Below, one piece after another: positions 1-11,730 of a stretch of 60,000 nucleotides of DNA. Position 1 is the stretch's first letter, and every line of letters begins with the position of its first letter. A program made the translations under genes and the position numbers. The notes below the pieces were generated by a model. The model did no database searches, was not told the DNA's origin, and worked only from the letters and a program-made list of their open reading frames with translations. This DNA comes from Cryptomeria japonica (lineage: Eukaryota > Streptophyta > Pinopsida > Cupressales > Cupressaceae): positions 506,214,442 to 506,274,441 of the forward strand of contig NC_081410.1 of assembly GCF_030272615.1 (NCBI RefSeq). The letters run 5' to 3'.

Positions 1-825
1 GTAACCTCGGTAGAGGATTTGAAAATCTAGTCTAATGGACCACCTTGTTAGAGGATTTGAATAGCACCAAGCTTGTTAGAGCTTACATGGTTAGGGGATT
101 TCAATTTTGCTATAATTGTTAGAAAACAATAAGAGTTTGCTGATCTATCTGAATATCACTACACTTGCTTGATCAGATCCATTTCATGCTCCTATCTACC
201 TTTACTCAAACTGCAAATACATCATCCGGTTAGGCAACCACACACTCAACTGAACTGTGTCTACCTCTTTGCCAACTCACTTAAATCTAAAAAAATTCAT
301 CGACCTTAAATACAAATCAATCAGGTTGGTAACACAACAAAAACCTAGCTCTCATCGAGATTACAAACAAATTCGGTTCAAGTATGACCGTTGGATTACA
401 TAGCAATCACTTCTCATCAATCAAGAAAACCTTGATCACTCCTTGATCACCACTTCATTGAACTTAGTAACTCATCACATGATTTGTATTAGATGCAATA
501 CATTTGATCATTCCCTAGACAAAAACCGTTACAAAAACTTGCCAAAATCTCTTGGAATTGTCTCCATACAATAATTATGCATGTCATCATCATTACCGCT
601 GATCATCAGATCATAAACCAATATAACCAATTCACCAAACTTAATCGGTTAGGGTTTATCAAAAATAATAGGTAGGGCTTACTGGTTACAACAATAGATA
701 AGATTTACACCATTACACCGGTTACCGATTACAGTAACAATATTATAACAATATCATTACTGGTTCAATTGACATCAATGACAACATAACATATCATTAA
801 TGCAATCTTCATGCAAATGCCAACA
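1..825 (-). repeat. 3' LTR of Copia-1 (partial)
   Basis: Aligns over its whole length with 14521-15381, starting from the same run of gttagaggattt-like short repeats and ending in the same CCAACA terminus. In minus sense it begins TGTTGGCATTTGCATG. The partner LTR has about 35 bp more near 15250-15290 and scattered substitutions, so the pair is old. Confidence 0.92.
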
Positions 826-993
826 ATCTCCCCCTTTGGCATTGATGGTAATACAAATATCAATACCATTGATTGCTACGTGATTGTGATTATGAATCCT
901 GGTTTACATTACCAAGTATTCACCATGCTCATTATGTGTTTAACTTGTCACTGGTTCTCCTTCCCATAATCACATAATATTTCTCCCCCTTTG
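826..993 (-). other. Paired polypurine tracts of Copia-1
   Basis: In minus sense AAAGGGGGAGAT (826-837) abuts the LTR terminus and is the plus-strand primer. A second tract, TCAAAGGGGGAGA, lies at about 982-993, roughly 155 bp farther inside. The spacer is copia 3' non-coding sequence. The same double arrangement occurs in Copia-2, Element 4 and Element 5. From about 994 to 1142 I see only more 3' untranslated sequence. Confidence 0.8.
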
Positions 994-1142
994 ACAACAA
1001 TGCCAAATTGAAAGTAAAACATGTAATGTCAAATTTCACTATGTATCATCAACAACCTGCAACTGGATGCTCCCCCTGTGGAATATATCCACTTCTACAC
1101 CAATCCTCCTATAAAATTCTATAAGTATCTCCAAGACTGATG

Positions 1143-1942
1143 TAATCTACATCATACTTAACTGACTTTATGAAGAGGGACAACCCCTATCTGACATCTA
1201 AGATATTCAAAAGTAGTCTTAGGCAAAGGTTTAGTAAAAAGATCTGAAAGCTGCTCCTTGGTAGAAACATGCTCCAAGATAACATCTTTACACTAAAATT
1301 TTTCCCTCAAGAAATGATACTTTAATTCAATATGCTTGGTTCGTGTGTGCAAAATAGGGTTCTTGGAAATATTTATGGCACTTGTGTTATCACATAAAAT
1401 CTTTCTAGGTTATGAAATCTTCATCTTAAAACCTTCCAAACCGCGCCTCATCCATATAACCTATGTACAATTCATGTAAGCTACAACATACTAAGCTTCA
1501 GCAGTAGATTGTGAAGTACAACTCTGCTTCTCACTACTCCATGAAACAAGCCTTCATCTGAGAAAAAATGCTCCACTGGTTGTGCTTTTCTGATCATCAA
1601 CATTTCCTACGCAATCTACATCTATGTACACCTTCAAGTCAAAATTTTTTCCATATGGATGCCATAACCCATAATCAACAGTACCTTTCAAGTATCTAAA
1701 AATACTTTTGGGTACTATCAAATGTGTTTCCTTAGGATTCTTCTAAAATCTAGCAACTATGCCAATTGCATGAGCTATGTCCGGTCTGCTATGAACAACA
1801 TAGTGCAATTTTCCAATCATTGACTTGTATTCCTTCTCATCAATAGATTTGGACTCATCTTCCGTAGACAACTTACAACCTATAACCATAGGTGTCCCAA
1901 TTGGTTTACAATCACTCATGCCAAATGTCTTCATGGCCTCTT
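1143..1942 (-). pseudogene. Copia-1 RT C-terminus and RNase H (fragment)
   Basis: The minus-strand frame at 1743-1976 contains the copia signature EKEYKSMIGKLHYVVHSRPD, matching the intact region of Copia-2 at about 51750-51900. Downstream the RNase H domain is recognisable by nucleotide similarity to Copia-2 but is interrupted by stops, among them one after the VARF motif. The upstream half of the same gene lies beyond Gypsy-2 and resumes at 9639. There the ends read G-L-Q-I-Q-Q-M-K-N-G and on into K-Y-V-K-E-A-M-K across the duplicated CTCTT, so Gypsy-2 cut the RT coding sequence without loss. Confidence 0.85.
1938..1942. repeat. Target-site duplication of Gypsy-2 (CTCTT), partner 9634-9638
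   Basis: CTCTT stands immediately before the 5' LTR (TGGTGTAGG) and again immediately after the 3' LTR end (GCATCA). A perfect 5-bp duplication fixes both element boundaries and shows insertion by an LTR-type integrase. Confidence 0.93.
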
Positions 1943-3425
1943 TGGTGTAGGAGTACCTCATAAAAAAGATACTCATGATCCTAAGGATGAAGAATAGGAT
2001 AATTAGGGTGTCTTAGTGTGTCTTGTGTTTCATGTATGCAATAAACCACACCATGTAAACCCATGCCACTAATTAGGCAATTTGAGAAGCCAATTGGGAC
2101 CATGTGGTCAATAGGGGTAGTAGATGGTTTAGATTTGTGTTTGATAGGTTTTAGACATGTTTCATGAGTGTTTGGTTGATCCATGTATGTGGATTCCAAC
2201 CTTAGCCAATATGACAAGTTTTTGTGCAAAATTGCAAAATTGCAACTTTTGGTGTGCAAAAGTGCAACTTTTTGAAAATCAGCTGGGGGAAGCCTTTCAA
2301 CGGCTCCAAACTACTCCAAATTTATTAGGAAACCATTGGAGAGTTGTATAAGCCTTGTGGATATGATTCCCAAGGAGGCTATTGTTTTAATTGGAATTTG
2401 TGAAATAATAATACACAAAATGCTACAGTTTTCCCAGAAATTCTAAGTTTGTAGGAGTTGCACGTGCCTGTACGGAATGATTTGAATCCCAACATCCATC
2501 GTGTAGATATAGGGATGAAATAGATTTATTTTTGTGGTGGTATGAGGTCCTAATTGTACCGGAGTAGAGATAACCCTCCATTCTTTTGAGTGCAACCTAG
2601 AATTTGAGGGTTTGGAGAGGGTTTTAGACAAATATGACCTTATCTTGCATTCTAGTCCATTAGAAGACTTTTACTTTGGAGGGATGTAGGATAAGGCTCT
2701 GTACTTTATATTTTTCATGGTTTTTTTTAGGGGAAACTTGGTTGTGTGGAGAAAGGAGAAAAATTAGGTAGGAATCTCTATGTGACTACCCAGGACAAGA
2801 TTTAGGACAATCATCATAAGTCATCATAGCGGTGGATTCCAGGCATGCAACCCTAGAATTAAAGGTTACTCACCATCACCCACATGCCCATAAAGTTGGT
2901 TTTCCTATTTGGATTCATTGATTGGTAGTTGCTTTGGAAAATAGGGCTAATTACCCCTATTAGATCTCTTAGCTCCTAAAGGGATAAGACCTGGCCAAAC
3001 CATTTTGGGGATCAGTAAAACTTCCAAAAGGGCATTTGAAATGGTGATTTTTTTGTATGGGTGTGTGGAAAATTTTTGTGTTAAGGAACATTCTATCGCC
3101 AAATAGGGCTACAAGCCTAGGGGGTAGGTTTCCAAAGGAGGTATAAGGAATTGGAGCCTAACCTCAAATCCAATGCTTGGGCCAGTTTCTAATAGCCATA
3201 AATGAATCAAATCCTAAGCCCTTAGGATTAGGGTGTCATAGGATGTTTTAGGATAGGTATTGAGGCAATTACTCATCTTGAGCAGGCCCAAGCCTAGTGA
3301 ATGTGTGTGTACTTTCATCCAAGGTGTGGAGTCCTTCCTTGTGGGACCCTTGTGATCATTTGAGGGGTCAGTGGACTAGCCTTTTTCGAGCTTTCCCTTA
3401 GGTGTTTGGGTAGGGCTCTGCATCA
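1943..3425 (+). repeat. 5' LTR of Gypsy-2
   Basis: 1,483 bp, starting TGGTGTAGGAGTACC and ending CTCTGCATCA. It matches 8138-9633 throughout. I see no gene in it; short reading frames here are chance. Confidence 0.93.
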
Positions 3426-3427
3426 AG

Positions 3428-3440
3428 TGGTATCAGAGCA
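3428..3440 (+). other. Primer-binding site of Gypsy-2 (initiator tRNA-Met)
   Basis: TGGTATCAGAGCA, two bases after the LTR end, is complementary to the 3' end of plant initiator tRNA-Met, the usual primer of plant copia elements and chromoviruses. Confidence 0.93.
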
Positions 3441-3474
3441 TAGGAGTGTTCTTTAGATAGAAGGAGAAGACAAG

Positions 3475-5298
3475 ATGTTAGAAGAAGAGGGATCCCAAGA
3501 GGCACCTTCAAGAATGACCAATTCTAAGTTGAATGTCTTGGTGAAGAAGTAGATGGCAGCGAGAAGAACAGTTAGGGTTGAGAATCAGACGTTGAGAAAT
3601 GGGATGGACTGGTTGAATGACATAGTGGAGAGGGGAGAGAGAGACTTTGGAGAAGAAGGGGATGGAGAGAAGATCCCTATGCAAGAAGAGCTGGAGGTTC
3701 CTACAAATCAGAGAGCCTTGATGAGTGTCCTTAAGTCCATGGAGAGAATAATAATGGATGTAAAGATGGATGTGCTAGTGTTTGCAGGCAAGATGGAGCC
3801 TGATACAGTAATGGAGTGGATAGACTCCTTGAACAATTTTTTTGAAAGTGAAGACATACCAGACCACCAGAGGGTGAAGATGGCCCAATCCAAAATGAAA
3901 GGGGCTGCACTAACTTGGTGGAATTTCATCTAAGATGAGAGGGTGAAAGAGGGAAAGAGAAGAGTGGCTACATGGAAGAAGATGTTGGCCTTGGTGAAAG
4001 AGGCCTATGTCCCAATGGACTACAATATCCAATTGCATAGAAGGAGACAAAATTTGAGACAAAAGGAGATGGACGTGAGTTCCTATACCAAGGAGTTCAT
4101 GAAGTTGTGTGTGAGGACCATGGTGAAAGAGAGTAAAGATGAGAAGGTGGAAAGATATCTCAATGGGTTGAGATTTACAATCTAAGAAGATTTGAATCTC
4201 CACAGCCCGGAGACAGTCCAAAAGTGCTTTCAATTGGCACTTAAGGTGGAGGAGAAGTTGAAGAGAAGGTGGGAACAAAATGGTAGAGGTAAAGGGAGAC
4301 AACAAAGAGGAGGAAGAGGCCCTTTTAGAGGTAGAGGAAATGGTTTTGGATACCAGGGAGACTCTAATCAAGAAGGCAATAGAGGAGAGAGTAGTTACAA
4401 CCAAGGAGGGGGCTACAATCCAAGAGGGAGCTTTAGGGGTAGAAGACCACCCTCTAGAGGAAGATCCCAAGGACGAAGACCTCCTAGGTGCTACAAATGC
4501 AACCAAGAAGGGCACATGGAAAATAGGTGTCCAGAGAAGGCTTCTATCTCCATGGGAGAAAGGAGAAGCAATTAGGTGCAGGAATCTAATTGTCAAAGTG
4601 TGGCAAGTGCAAACACTTATCAAAGTGTTAATGCTCCTAATAGCTATGGCTATCCTGAAAGAGGAGAGGCTTTGATGATGAGGAGAGTGGTAACCACCAT
4701 GAAGGTACCTGACAAGGAGCCGACACAAAGGAAATATCTTTTAAAAACCACTTGCACGTCAGGAGGAAAGGTATGCAAGGTCTTGATAGACTCCAGATCC
4801 ACTGAAAATTTTGTATCACTTGAAATGGTAGAGAAGCTTAAAATTAGAAGGCTACCTCATCCTTACCCCTACAAGGTTTCATGGCTCACCCAAGGTCAGC
4901 AAGCAGTGGTAGAAGACCAGGCTGGGGTGGAGTTTCAAATTGGATCTTACAAGGACAAATTGTTATTTGACATAGACAAAATGGATGCATGCCATCTCTT
5001 GGTTGGGAGACCATGGCAATATGACTTGAAAGCTCATCACGATGGGTTGAGAAATACCTACTCAATCACCAAGGATGGGAAGGTGATAAAAATCTTATCC
5101 CTGATAGAGGAAGAGATGGAATCAAAGGGAAAGGATGCAAAGGTGCTGATGGTAGAAGGTAAACAATTCATGAAGGAGATTGTAGAGAAAGGTTTAGTTT
5201 GCTATGCCCTCATGCCTAGCCCCAAGGTGACAAAGAAGGAGCAGCTTGCAGAAGAGAAAGAAGAAGGACATAAGTACATAGACCCTGCAGTCAGATAA
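3475..5298 (+). pseudogene. Gypsy-2 gag and protease
   Basis: One frame from the ATG at 3475 to 5298, broken by stops at 3550 (TAG), 3931 (TAA), 4183 (TAA) and 4573 (TAG). The N-terminal third has the retrotransposon Gag fold, with the motif around ALTWWNFI and the following YVPMDY segment. A Gly/Arg-rich stretch at about 4270-4480 leads to one CCHC zinc knuckle, CYKCNQEGHMENRC (about 4490-4530), which binds the RNA genome during packaging. The aspartic protease follows at about 4740-5050. Its active-site triplet reads DSR (in LIDSRSTENF) where the family has DSG, a change expected to abolish cleavage. The 3475 start is preferred over 3553 because the frame is open upstream apart from the TAG at 3550. 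Confidence 0.9.
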
Positions 5299-6931
5299 TT
5301 TCTTGATAAACATCAAGGCATCATCTCAGATGGAATGCCAAGATACCTACCATTGGTGAGAGACATCAGTCATTGCATAGATCTACTCTCCCAAACAAAG
5401 TAGCCTACAAACTAACTCCAGACTAGAATGCAGAAATGGTAAGGCAGATTGAAGAATTGCTTGAATCAGAACTGATTGGCAAGAGCTTAAGCCCATGTGC
5501 AGTACTCATTGTCCTTCCACCCAAGAAAGAAGGAACTTGGAGGCTTGTACAGACTCAAGAGCCATAAACAAGATAACCATAAGATATAGGTTCCCAATCC
5601 CTAGAGTAGAGGATTTACTTTATTGCTTGGAGAGTGCTAAGTATTTCACCAAAATAGATCTAAAAAGTGGATACCATCATATTAGAATAAGGCCAGGGGA
5701 TGAATGGAAAACAACTTTTAAAACCAATGAGGGGTTGTATGAGTGGAAAGTTATGCCATTTGGGTTGTCCAATGTCCCTAGTACCTTTATGAGGTTGATG
5801 AATGAAGTTTTAGTGGAGTTCATAGGAAAATTTGTCATGCAATACCTAGATGATATCTTGATCTCCAGTCACACAAGGGAAGAACACATCAAACACATAG
5901 ATATGGTTCTCAAGAGGTTACATGAAGAGAAACTAATGATAAATTTGGATAAGTGTTTGTTCATGCAGGAGGAGATCATCTACTTGGGCTTTGTAATCTC
6001 ACAAGGTGAGTTGAAAATGGACCAAGAGAAGGTGAGTGCTATACTATCTTGGCCAACACCTAAGACTATGAATGATGCCCAAAGCTTCCATGGTTTATCA
6101 AATTTTTATAGGAAATTCATAAGAGGATTTAGTCATGTTTGTGCACCCATGCTTGACACCATAAAGGGAGGACAAAAGTGCAGGTTCAGCTGGACCAAAG
6201 AGGCATATGATTCATTTGAAACATTGAAGAAGAAGGTTGCAGAACAACTAGTCCTTGCCTTAACAAACTTCAACAAGATATTTCAGGTGGAATGTGATGC
6301 AAGCCACATGGCTATTGGGGCAATGCTCAGTCAAGAAGGAAGGCCTATTGCTTTTTTAAGTGAAAAGCTAAATGATGCCAAGAAAAGATACTCATCTTAT
6401 GACTTGGAGATGTATGCTCTAGTACAATCTTTGAAGAAGTGGAGGCACTATTTATTGCCTAAGGAGTTCATAGTTTTTACTGATAATCAAGCACTCAGTT
6501 TCATAAATAGCCAAGAGAAGGTAAACCACCGGCATATGAAGTGGGTAGAGACCCTACAAGCCTTCAACTTCACCCTCAAACACAAGAAGGGAGTCAAGAA
6601 CAAAGTTGTAGATGCTTTGAGCAGGAGGGTCTTAACTGTCAACCAAATCAAGATGGAGAGTGTTGGTATTGATTCCTTTAAGAGTATGTATGATGCCGAT
6701 GAAGACTTTGGAGAGATATACAAGGTATGTGAAACCTTTGGTGAGAGATACAATATTGAGTTTTTTGAATTTTTGATACAAGATGGATTGTTGTTCAAAG
6801 GAGTGCAGTTTTTGTGTATTCCTAAGTGTTCCATGAGGTTGAATTTTATTAGGGAGAAGCATTTTGGAGCCATGGAAGGTCATTTTGGCCTTGACAAGAC
6901 CTTAGACCTTGTAAAGAGACATTATTTCTAG
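5299..6931 (+). pseudogene. Gypsy-2 reverse transcriptase and RNase H
   Basis: RT copies the RNA genome into DNA; RNase H removes the RNA strand. Between 5299 and 5550 the reading frame shifts twice: a DISHCIDLL segment, then LPNKVAYKLTP, then DSRAINKITIRYRF. From about 5549 the frame is clean, with the catalytic YLDD box in MQYLDDILIS (near 5840), the GFVISQG thumb region, and the RNase H start VECDASHMAIGAML (near 6290). RNase H continues through FTDNQALSF and ends near 6620. The catalytic aspartates of RT and RNase H are present, so damage is confined to the N-terminal frameshifts and the downstream stop at 6929. Confidence 0.92.
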
Positions 6932-8116
6932 CCTAAATTGTAGGCAGATGTAAGAAAGTTTGATGAGACATGTGTAATTTGTCAGAAAGCCAAGGGGAAG
7001 TCCACAAATGCAGGTTTGTATCAGCCTTTACCCATTCCTTCTAGGCCATGGGAGAGAAAAAGTATGGACTTTGTATTGGGTTTGCCTAGGACAAGGAGAG
7101 GATTTGATAGTGTCTTTGTAGTGGTGGACAGGTTTAGCAAAATGGCTCATTTCTTGCCATGTAAGACTTCCTGTGATGCATCATATGTTGCAAACCTATT
7201 CTTCAAAGAGGTAGTTCGGATACATGGATTGTCCCTAAACATTATTTTAGATAGAGATGTGAAGTTCATAGGTCACTTTTGGAGGACCCTTTGGAAGAAG
7301 TTGGGGACTAACCTAGCATTCTCATCAGCCTACCATCCTCAAATGAATGGGCAAACTAAAGTTGTCAATAGGTCATTAGGAAACCTAGTAAGGTGTTTGA
7401 CAAGGAAACATGGAGAAAAATGGGACAATATACTATCACAGGCAGAGTTCTCTTACAATGATACCATAAATAGAAGCACAAGGAAGTCTCCTTTCCAGAT
7501 TGTATATGGCATCCATCCAAGGGGAGTATTAGAGTTAAATGATTTACCCAAGGAAGAGCCTATTAGTACAGATGGTGAAGCTTTTGCATCAACCATCAAA
7601 GAAGTGCACGACCAAGTCAAGTCTCATCTCCAACAATTTGTAGTGAAGTATAAGGCTCATGCTGATAAGAAGAAGAGAGATGTCTAATTTAATGTTGGGG
7701 ATTTTGTATGGGTACATTTGAAGAAGGAGAGACTCCCAAAAGGAAAATATACCAAGCTCATGTAGAGGAATATTGGACCATGTTAGATATTGAAGAACTG
7801 TGGACATAATGTCTATGAGATCCAACTTTCTCCTGATCTTGGATTATCACCCATTTTTAATGTGTGTGATCTTACACTTTTGAAAGGTATTGACAATGAA
7901 GGGGACGAACCAATGCAGGCTGCAGTAGACAATGACATCCCAAGGCATGAATCACCTAAGTTGAGCAAAGTGTTAGACACTAGACTAACGAATAAGACAA
8001 GGAACAAGGAGTACATTGAGTACTTGGTGGCTTGGCAGGACAAACCAGACTCTGAGGTAGTTTGGATGACAAGTGAGCAAATATCCAATCATAACTCTAA
8101 TTTCAAGTGGGCTTGA
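6932..8116 (+). pseudogene. Gypsy-2 integrase with C-terminal chromodomain
   Basis: The HHCC zinc domain spans the end of the previous frame and this one, with two amber stops (6929 and just after). The catalytic core starts near 7060 with the first Asp in SMDFVLGLP, has the second in LDRDVKF, and shows NGQTKVVNR where the third catalytic residue should be Glu. The E-to-K change (G to A) would kill strand transfer. Further stops occur at 7685, near 7760 and near 7785. A chromodomain-like tail (7960-8116, with EYLVAWQDKP and VVWMTSEQI) would target integration to marked heterochromatin. Confidence 0.9.
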
Positions 8117-8137
8117 GATCTCTTCTCCTGGGGAGTA

Positions 8138-9633
8138 TGGTATAGGCGTACCTCATCAAAAAGCTACTCATGATCCTAAGGATGAAGACTAGGATAATTA
8201 GGGTGTCTTAGTGTGTCTTGTGTTTAATGTATGCAATAAACCCCACCATGTAAGCCCATGTCACAAATTAGGCAATTTGAGAAGCCAATTGGGACCATGT
8301 GGTCAATAGGGGTACTAGATGGTTTAGATTTATGTTTGATAGGTTTTAGAGATGTTTCATGAGTTTTTAATTGATCCATGTATGTGGATTCCAACCTTAG
8401 CCAATATGATAAATTTTTGTGCAAAATTGCAAAAATACAACTTTTGGGGTGCAAAATTGCAACTTTTTGAAAATTGGTTGGGGTAAGCCTTTCAATGGCT
8501 CCAACCCACTCCAAATTCAGTAGGAAACCATTGGATAGTTTTATAATCCTTGTGGAAATGATTCCCAAGGAGGCTGTTGTTGTAATTGGAATTTGTGAAA
8601 CAATAATACACAAAATACTACAGTTTTCCCAGAAATTCTGAGTTTGTAGGAGTTGCACATGCCTGTACAGAATGATTTGAATCCCAAAATCCATGGAGTA
8701 TATATAGGGATGAAATATATTTCTTTTGGTGGTGGTATGAGGTCCTAATTGTACATGAGTAGAGAGAACCCTCCATTCTTCTGACTGCAACCCAAAATTT
8801 GAGGGTTTGGAGAGGGTTTTAGACAAATATGGCCTTATCTTGCATTCTAGTCCATTAGAAGACTTTTCCTTTGGAGGGATGCAAGATAAGCCTCTTTACT
8901 TTAGAGTTTTCATGATTTTTTTTAGGGGAAACTTGTTTGTGTGGAGAAAGGAGCAAAATTAGGTAGGCATCTCTATGTGACACTTAGGACAAGATTTAGG
9001 ACAATCATCATAAGTTTTCATAGCAGTGGATTATAGGCTTGAAACCCTAGAATTATAGGTTACTCACCATCCCCCATATGCCCATAAATGTTTTTTTCCT
9101 ATTTGGATTCTTTGATTGGTAGTTGCTTTGGAAAATAGGGCTAATTACCCCTATTAGATCTCTTAGCCCCTAAAGGGATCAGACCTTGTAATTGTAGACC
9201 TGACCAAACAATTTTGGGGATCAGTACAAATTCCAAAATGGTGTTTGAAATGGTAATTTTTTTGTATGGGTGTGTGAACATTTTTGAGTTAAGGTCCATT
9301 CTATCGCCAAATAGGGCTACAAGCCTAGGGGGTAGGTTTCCAAAGGAGGTATAAGGAATTGGAGCCTAACCTCAAATATAATGCTTAAACCAGTTTCTAA
9401 TAGCTATAAATGAATCAAATCCTAATCCCATAGGAGAAGGGTGTCATAGGATTTTGTAGGATAGGTATTGAGGCAATTACTCATCTTGAGTAGGACCAAG
9501 CCTAGTGAATGTGTGTGTAGTTTCATCCAAGGTGTGAAGTCCTTCCTTGCGGGAGCCTTGTGATCATTTGAGGGGTCAGTGGACTATCCTTGTTTGGGCT
9601 TTCCCTTAGGTGTGTGGGTAGGGATCTGCATCA
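8138..9633 (+). repeat. 3' LTR of Gypsy-2
   Basis: 1,496 bp, starting TGGTATAGGCGTACC and ending GATCTGCATCA, colinear with 1943-3425. A short purine run (ctggggagta, about 8128-8137) precedes it and is the likely, rather weak, polypurine tract. No gene is visible in it. Confidence 0.93.
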
Positions 9634-9638
9634 CTCTT

Positions 9639-9983
9639 TCACATACTTAGACTGTGTGATGAAAATACCATTCTTCATTTGCTGTATTTGCAAGCCTATG
9701 AAATTTTTTATTTCCCGCACTAAAGAAATTTTAAACTCATTTTTCATTTCATTTGCAAAACTATTGCTCATGTCGTCATTACCTCCAAATATGATATCAT
9801 CAACAAATACTTTGTTGACTAGTATTTTATCTCCTTAAGATTTGAGATATATGTTACTATCATCACTGGTTCTTAGAAACCCTATCTCCATCAGATGTGT
9901 ATGAAGCCTTTCATACCATGCCCTAGGTGACTTCTTTAATCCATATAAAGATTTATGCAATCTACATACCATGTCTTCCTTAT
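9639..9983 (-). pseudogene. Copia-1 RT, central part
   Basis: Minus-strand copia RT downstream of the amplified block. It corresponds to Copia-2 at about 52000-52330, including the region around the catalytic VDD motif and the [12 protein letters not shown] segment. It reads into 1942 across Gypsy-2. Amber codons interrupt the frame, including V-Y-*-M-D-V where Copia-2 has VYQMDV. Confidence 0.8.
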
Positions 9984-11730
9984 CAGTCAGAGCATAACCA
10001 TCTGGCTACTTAATGCATACTTCTTCTTCAATTATCCCATTCAAAAACGCTGACTTAACATCCATCTAGTATACCTTGAATTTCTTGTGTGCAACAAATG
10101 CAAGTAAAGTTATGACACCTTCTAGTCTTTCCACTAGTGCAAAAGTCTCACCATAGGCTTCTCCTTCTTCTTGTGCATAACCTTTGCAAACCAACCTAGC
10201 TTTATTGTGAACCACAACACCATCTTCATTCAATTTGTTCCTGAAAACCCACTTAGTTCCTATCACATTTTTATTTACTGGTCGGGGTAACAGGTTCCAT
10301 GTGTTGTTCTTCTCAATTTGATCCAATTCCTCCTCCGAAGCTTTAACCCAATTATCATCACCAAATGCTTCCTTAGCAGTTCTTGGTTCAATAGTGGAGA
10401 TCATGCAAGAATTTTCTCTGATTCTTCTTCTGGTTAGTACTCCAGCATCCTTATCCCCAATAATCTGTTCAAGATTGTGATTCAGTCTCACATATCTTGA
10501 AACAACATGATCAATATCTTCAGGTTCAGCTTCTTCATTATCATCATCTTCTTCTGAATTTATCTGTTTCGGTTGGACTGGTACATCAATATTTGCTTTG
10601 CCGGTTTTGGATTTCATAGTTTTTGGTTCCAAAATCAAAATACAAATATTTTCATCCTTTTTCTCTGAATTGGTTTCCTTTGAGACTTCAGGAAATTCAT
10701 CCACTTGAACATCAACACTCTCAACAATTCTCTATGTCTGAGCATAACCATCTGGCTACTTAATGCTTACTTCTTCTTCAATTATCCCATTCAAAAACAC
10801 TGACTTAACATCCATCTAGTATACCTTGAATTTCTTGTGTGCAACAAATGCAAGTAAAGTTATGACACCTTCTAGTCTTTCCACTAGTGCAAAAGTCTCA
10901 CCATAGGCTTCTCCTTCTTCTTGTGCATAACCTTTGCAAACCAACCTAGCTTTATTGCAAACCACAACACCATCAGTCAGAGCATAACCATCTGGCTACT
11001 TAATGCATACTTCTTCTTCAATTATCCCATTCAAAAATGCTGACTTAACATCCATCTAGTATACCTTGAATTTCTTGTGTGCAACAAATGCAATTAAAGT
11101 TATGACACCTTCTAGTCTTTCCACTAGTGCAAAAGTCTCACCATAGGCTTCTCCTTCTTCTTGTGCATAACCTTTGCAAACCAAACTAGCTTTATTGCGA
11201 ACCACAACACCATCTTCTTTCAATTTGTTCCTGAAAACCCACTTAGTTCCTATCACATTTTTATTTACTGGTCGGGGTAATAGGGTCCATGTGTTGTTCT
11301 TCTCAATTTGATCCAATTCCTCCTCCGAAGCTTTAACCCAATTATCATCACCAAATGCTTCCTTAGCAGTTCTTGGTTCAATAGTGGAGATCATGCAAGA
11401 ATTTTCTCTGATTCTTCTTCTGGTTAGTACTCCAACATTCTTATCCCCAATAATCTGTTCAAGATTGTGATTCAGTCTCACATATCTTGAAACAACATGA
11501 TCAATATCTTCAGGTTCAGCTTCTTCATTATCATCATCTTCTTCTGAATTTATCTGTTTTGGTTGGACTGGTACATCAATATTTGCTTTGCCAGTTTCGG
11601 ATTTCATAGTTTTTGGTTCCAAAATCAAAATACAAAGATTTTCATCTTTTTTCTCTGAACTGGTTTCCTTTGAGACTTCAGGAAATTCATCCACTTGAAC
11701 ATCAACACTCTCAACAATTCTCTATGTCCG
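9984..11730 (-). pseudogene. Copia-1 RT N-terminal region present in three tandem copies
   Basis: Copy A (about 9984-10740), truncated copy B (10741-10974) and copy C (10975-11730) repeat the same RT-coding block head to tail. A and C are 990 bp apart and nearly identical over 639-bp open frames (10066-10704 and 11056-11694) that encode [20 protein letters not shown] and [14 protein letters not shown] holds only the ~235 bp nearest the downstream side. The junction sequences are agcataacc preceded by ctatgtctg (A/B) and by catcagtc (B/C). Only copy C is continuous with the integrase side at 11731; only copy A continues into the RT core at 9983. A polyprotein could not fold through this triplication. 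Confidence 0.9.

Larger units (their letters stand above)
1943..9633 (+). mobile_element. Gypsy-2: complete Ty3/gypsy chromovirus inside Copia-1
   Basis: A 7,691-bp plus-strand element with LTRs at 1943-3425 and 8138-9633, an initiator-Met primer site at 3428, gag-pol in the order Gag, protease, RT, RNase H, integrase, and a C-terminal chromodomain. That order plus the chromodomain define a chromovirus. The LTRs differ by many substitutions and small indels, so it is not recent. It is newer than Copia-1, which it interrupts. Stops, two frameshifts in the RT N-terminus and lost catalytic residues make it non-functional. Confidence 0.95.

Noticed and set aside
3910-4728. 272-codon minus-strand open frame
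   Set aside because: It is the complement of the Gypsy-2 gag/CCHC region. Its composition (Ser/Leu/His-rich) follows from the opposite strand and it has no family signature.
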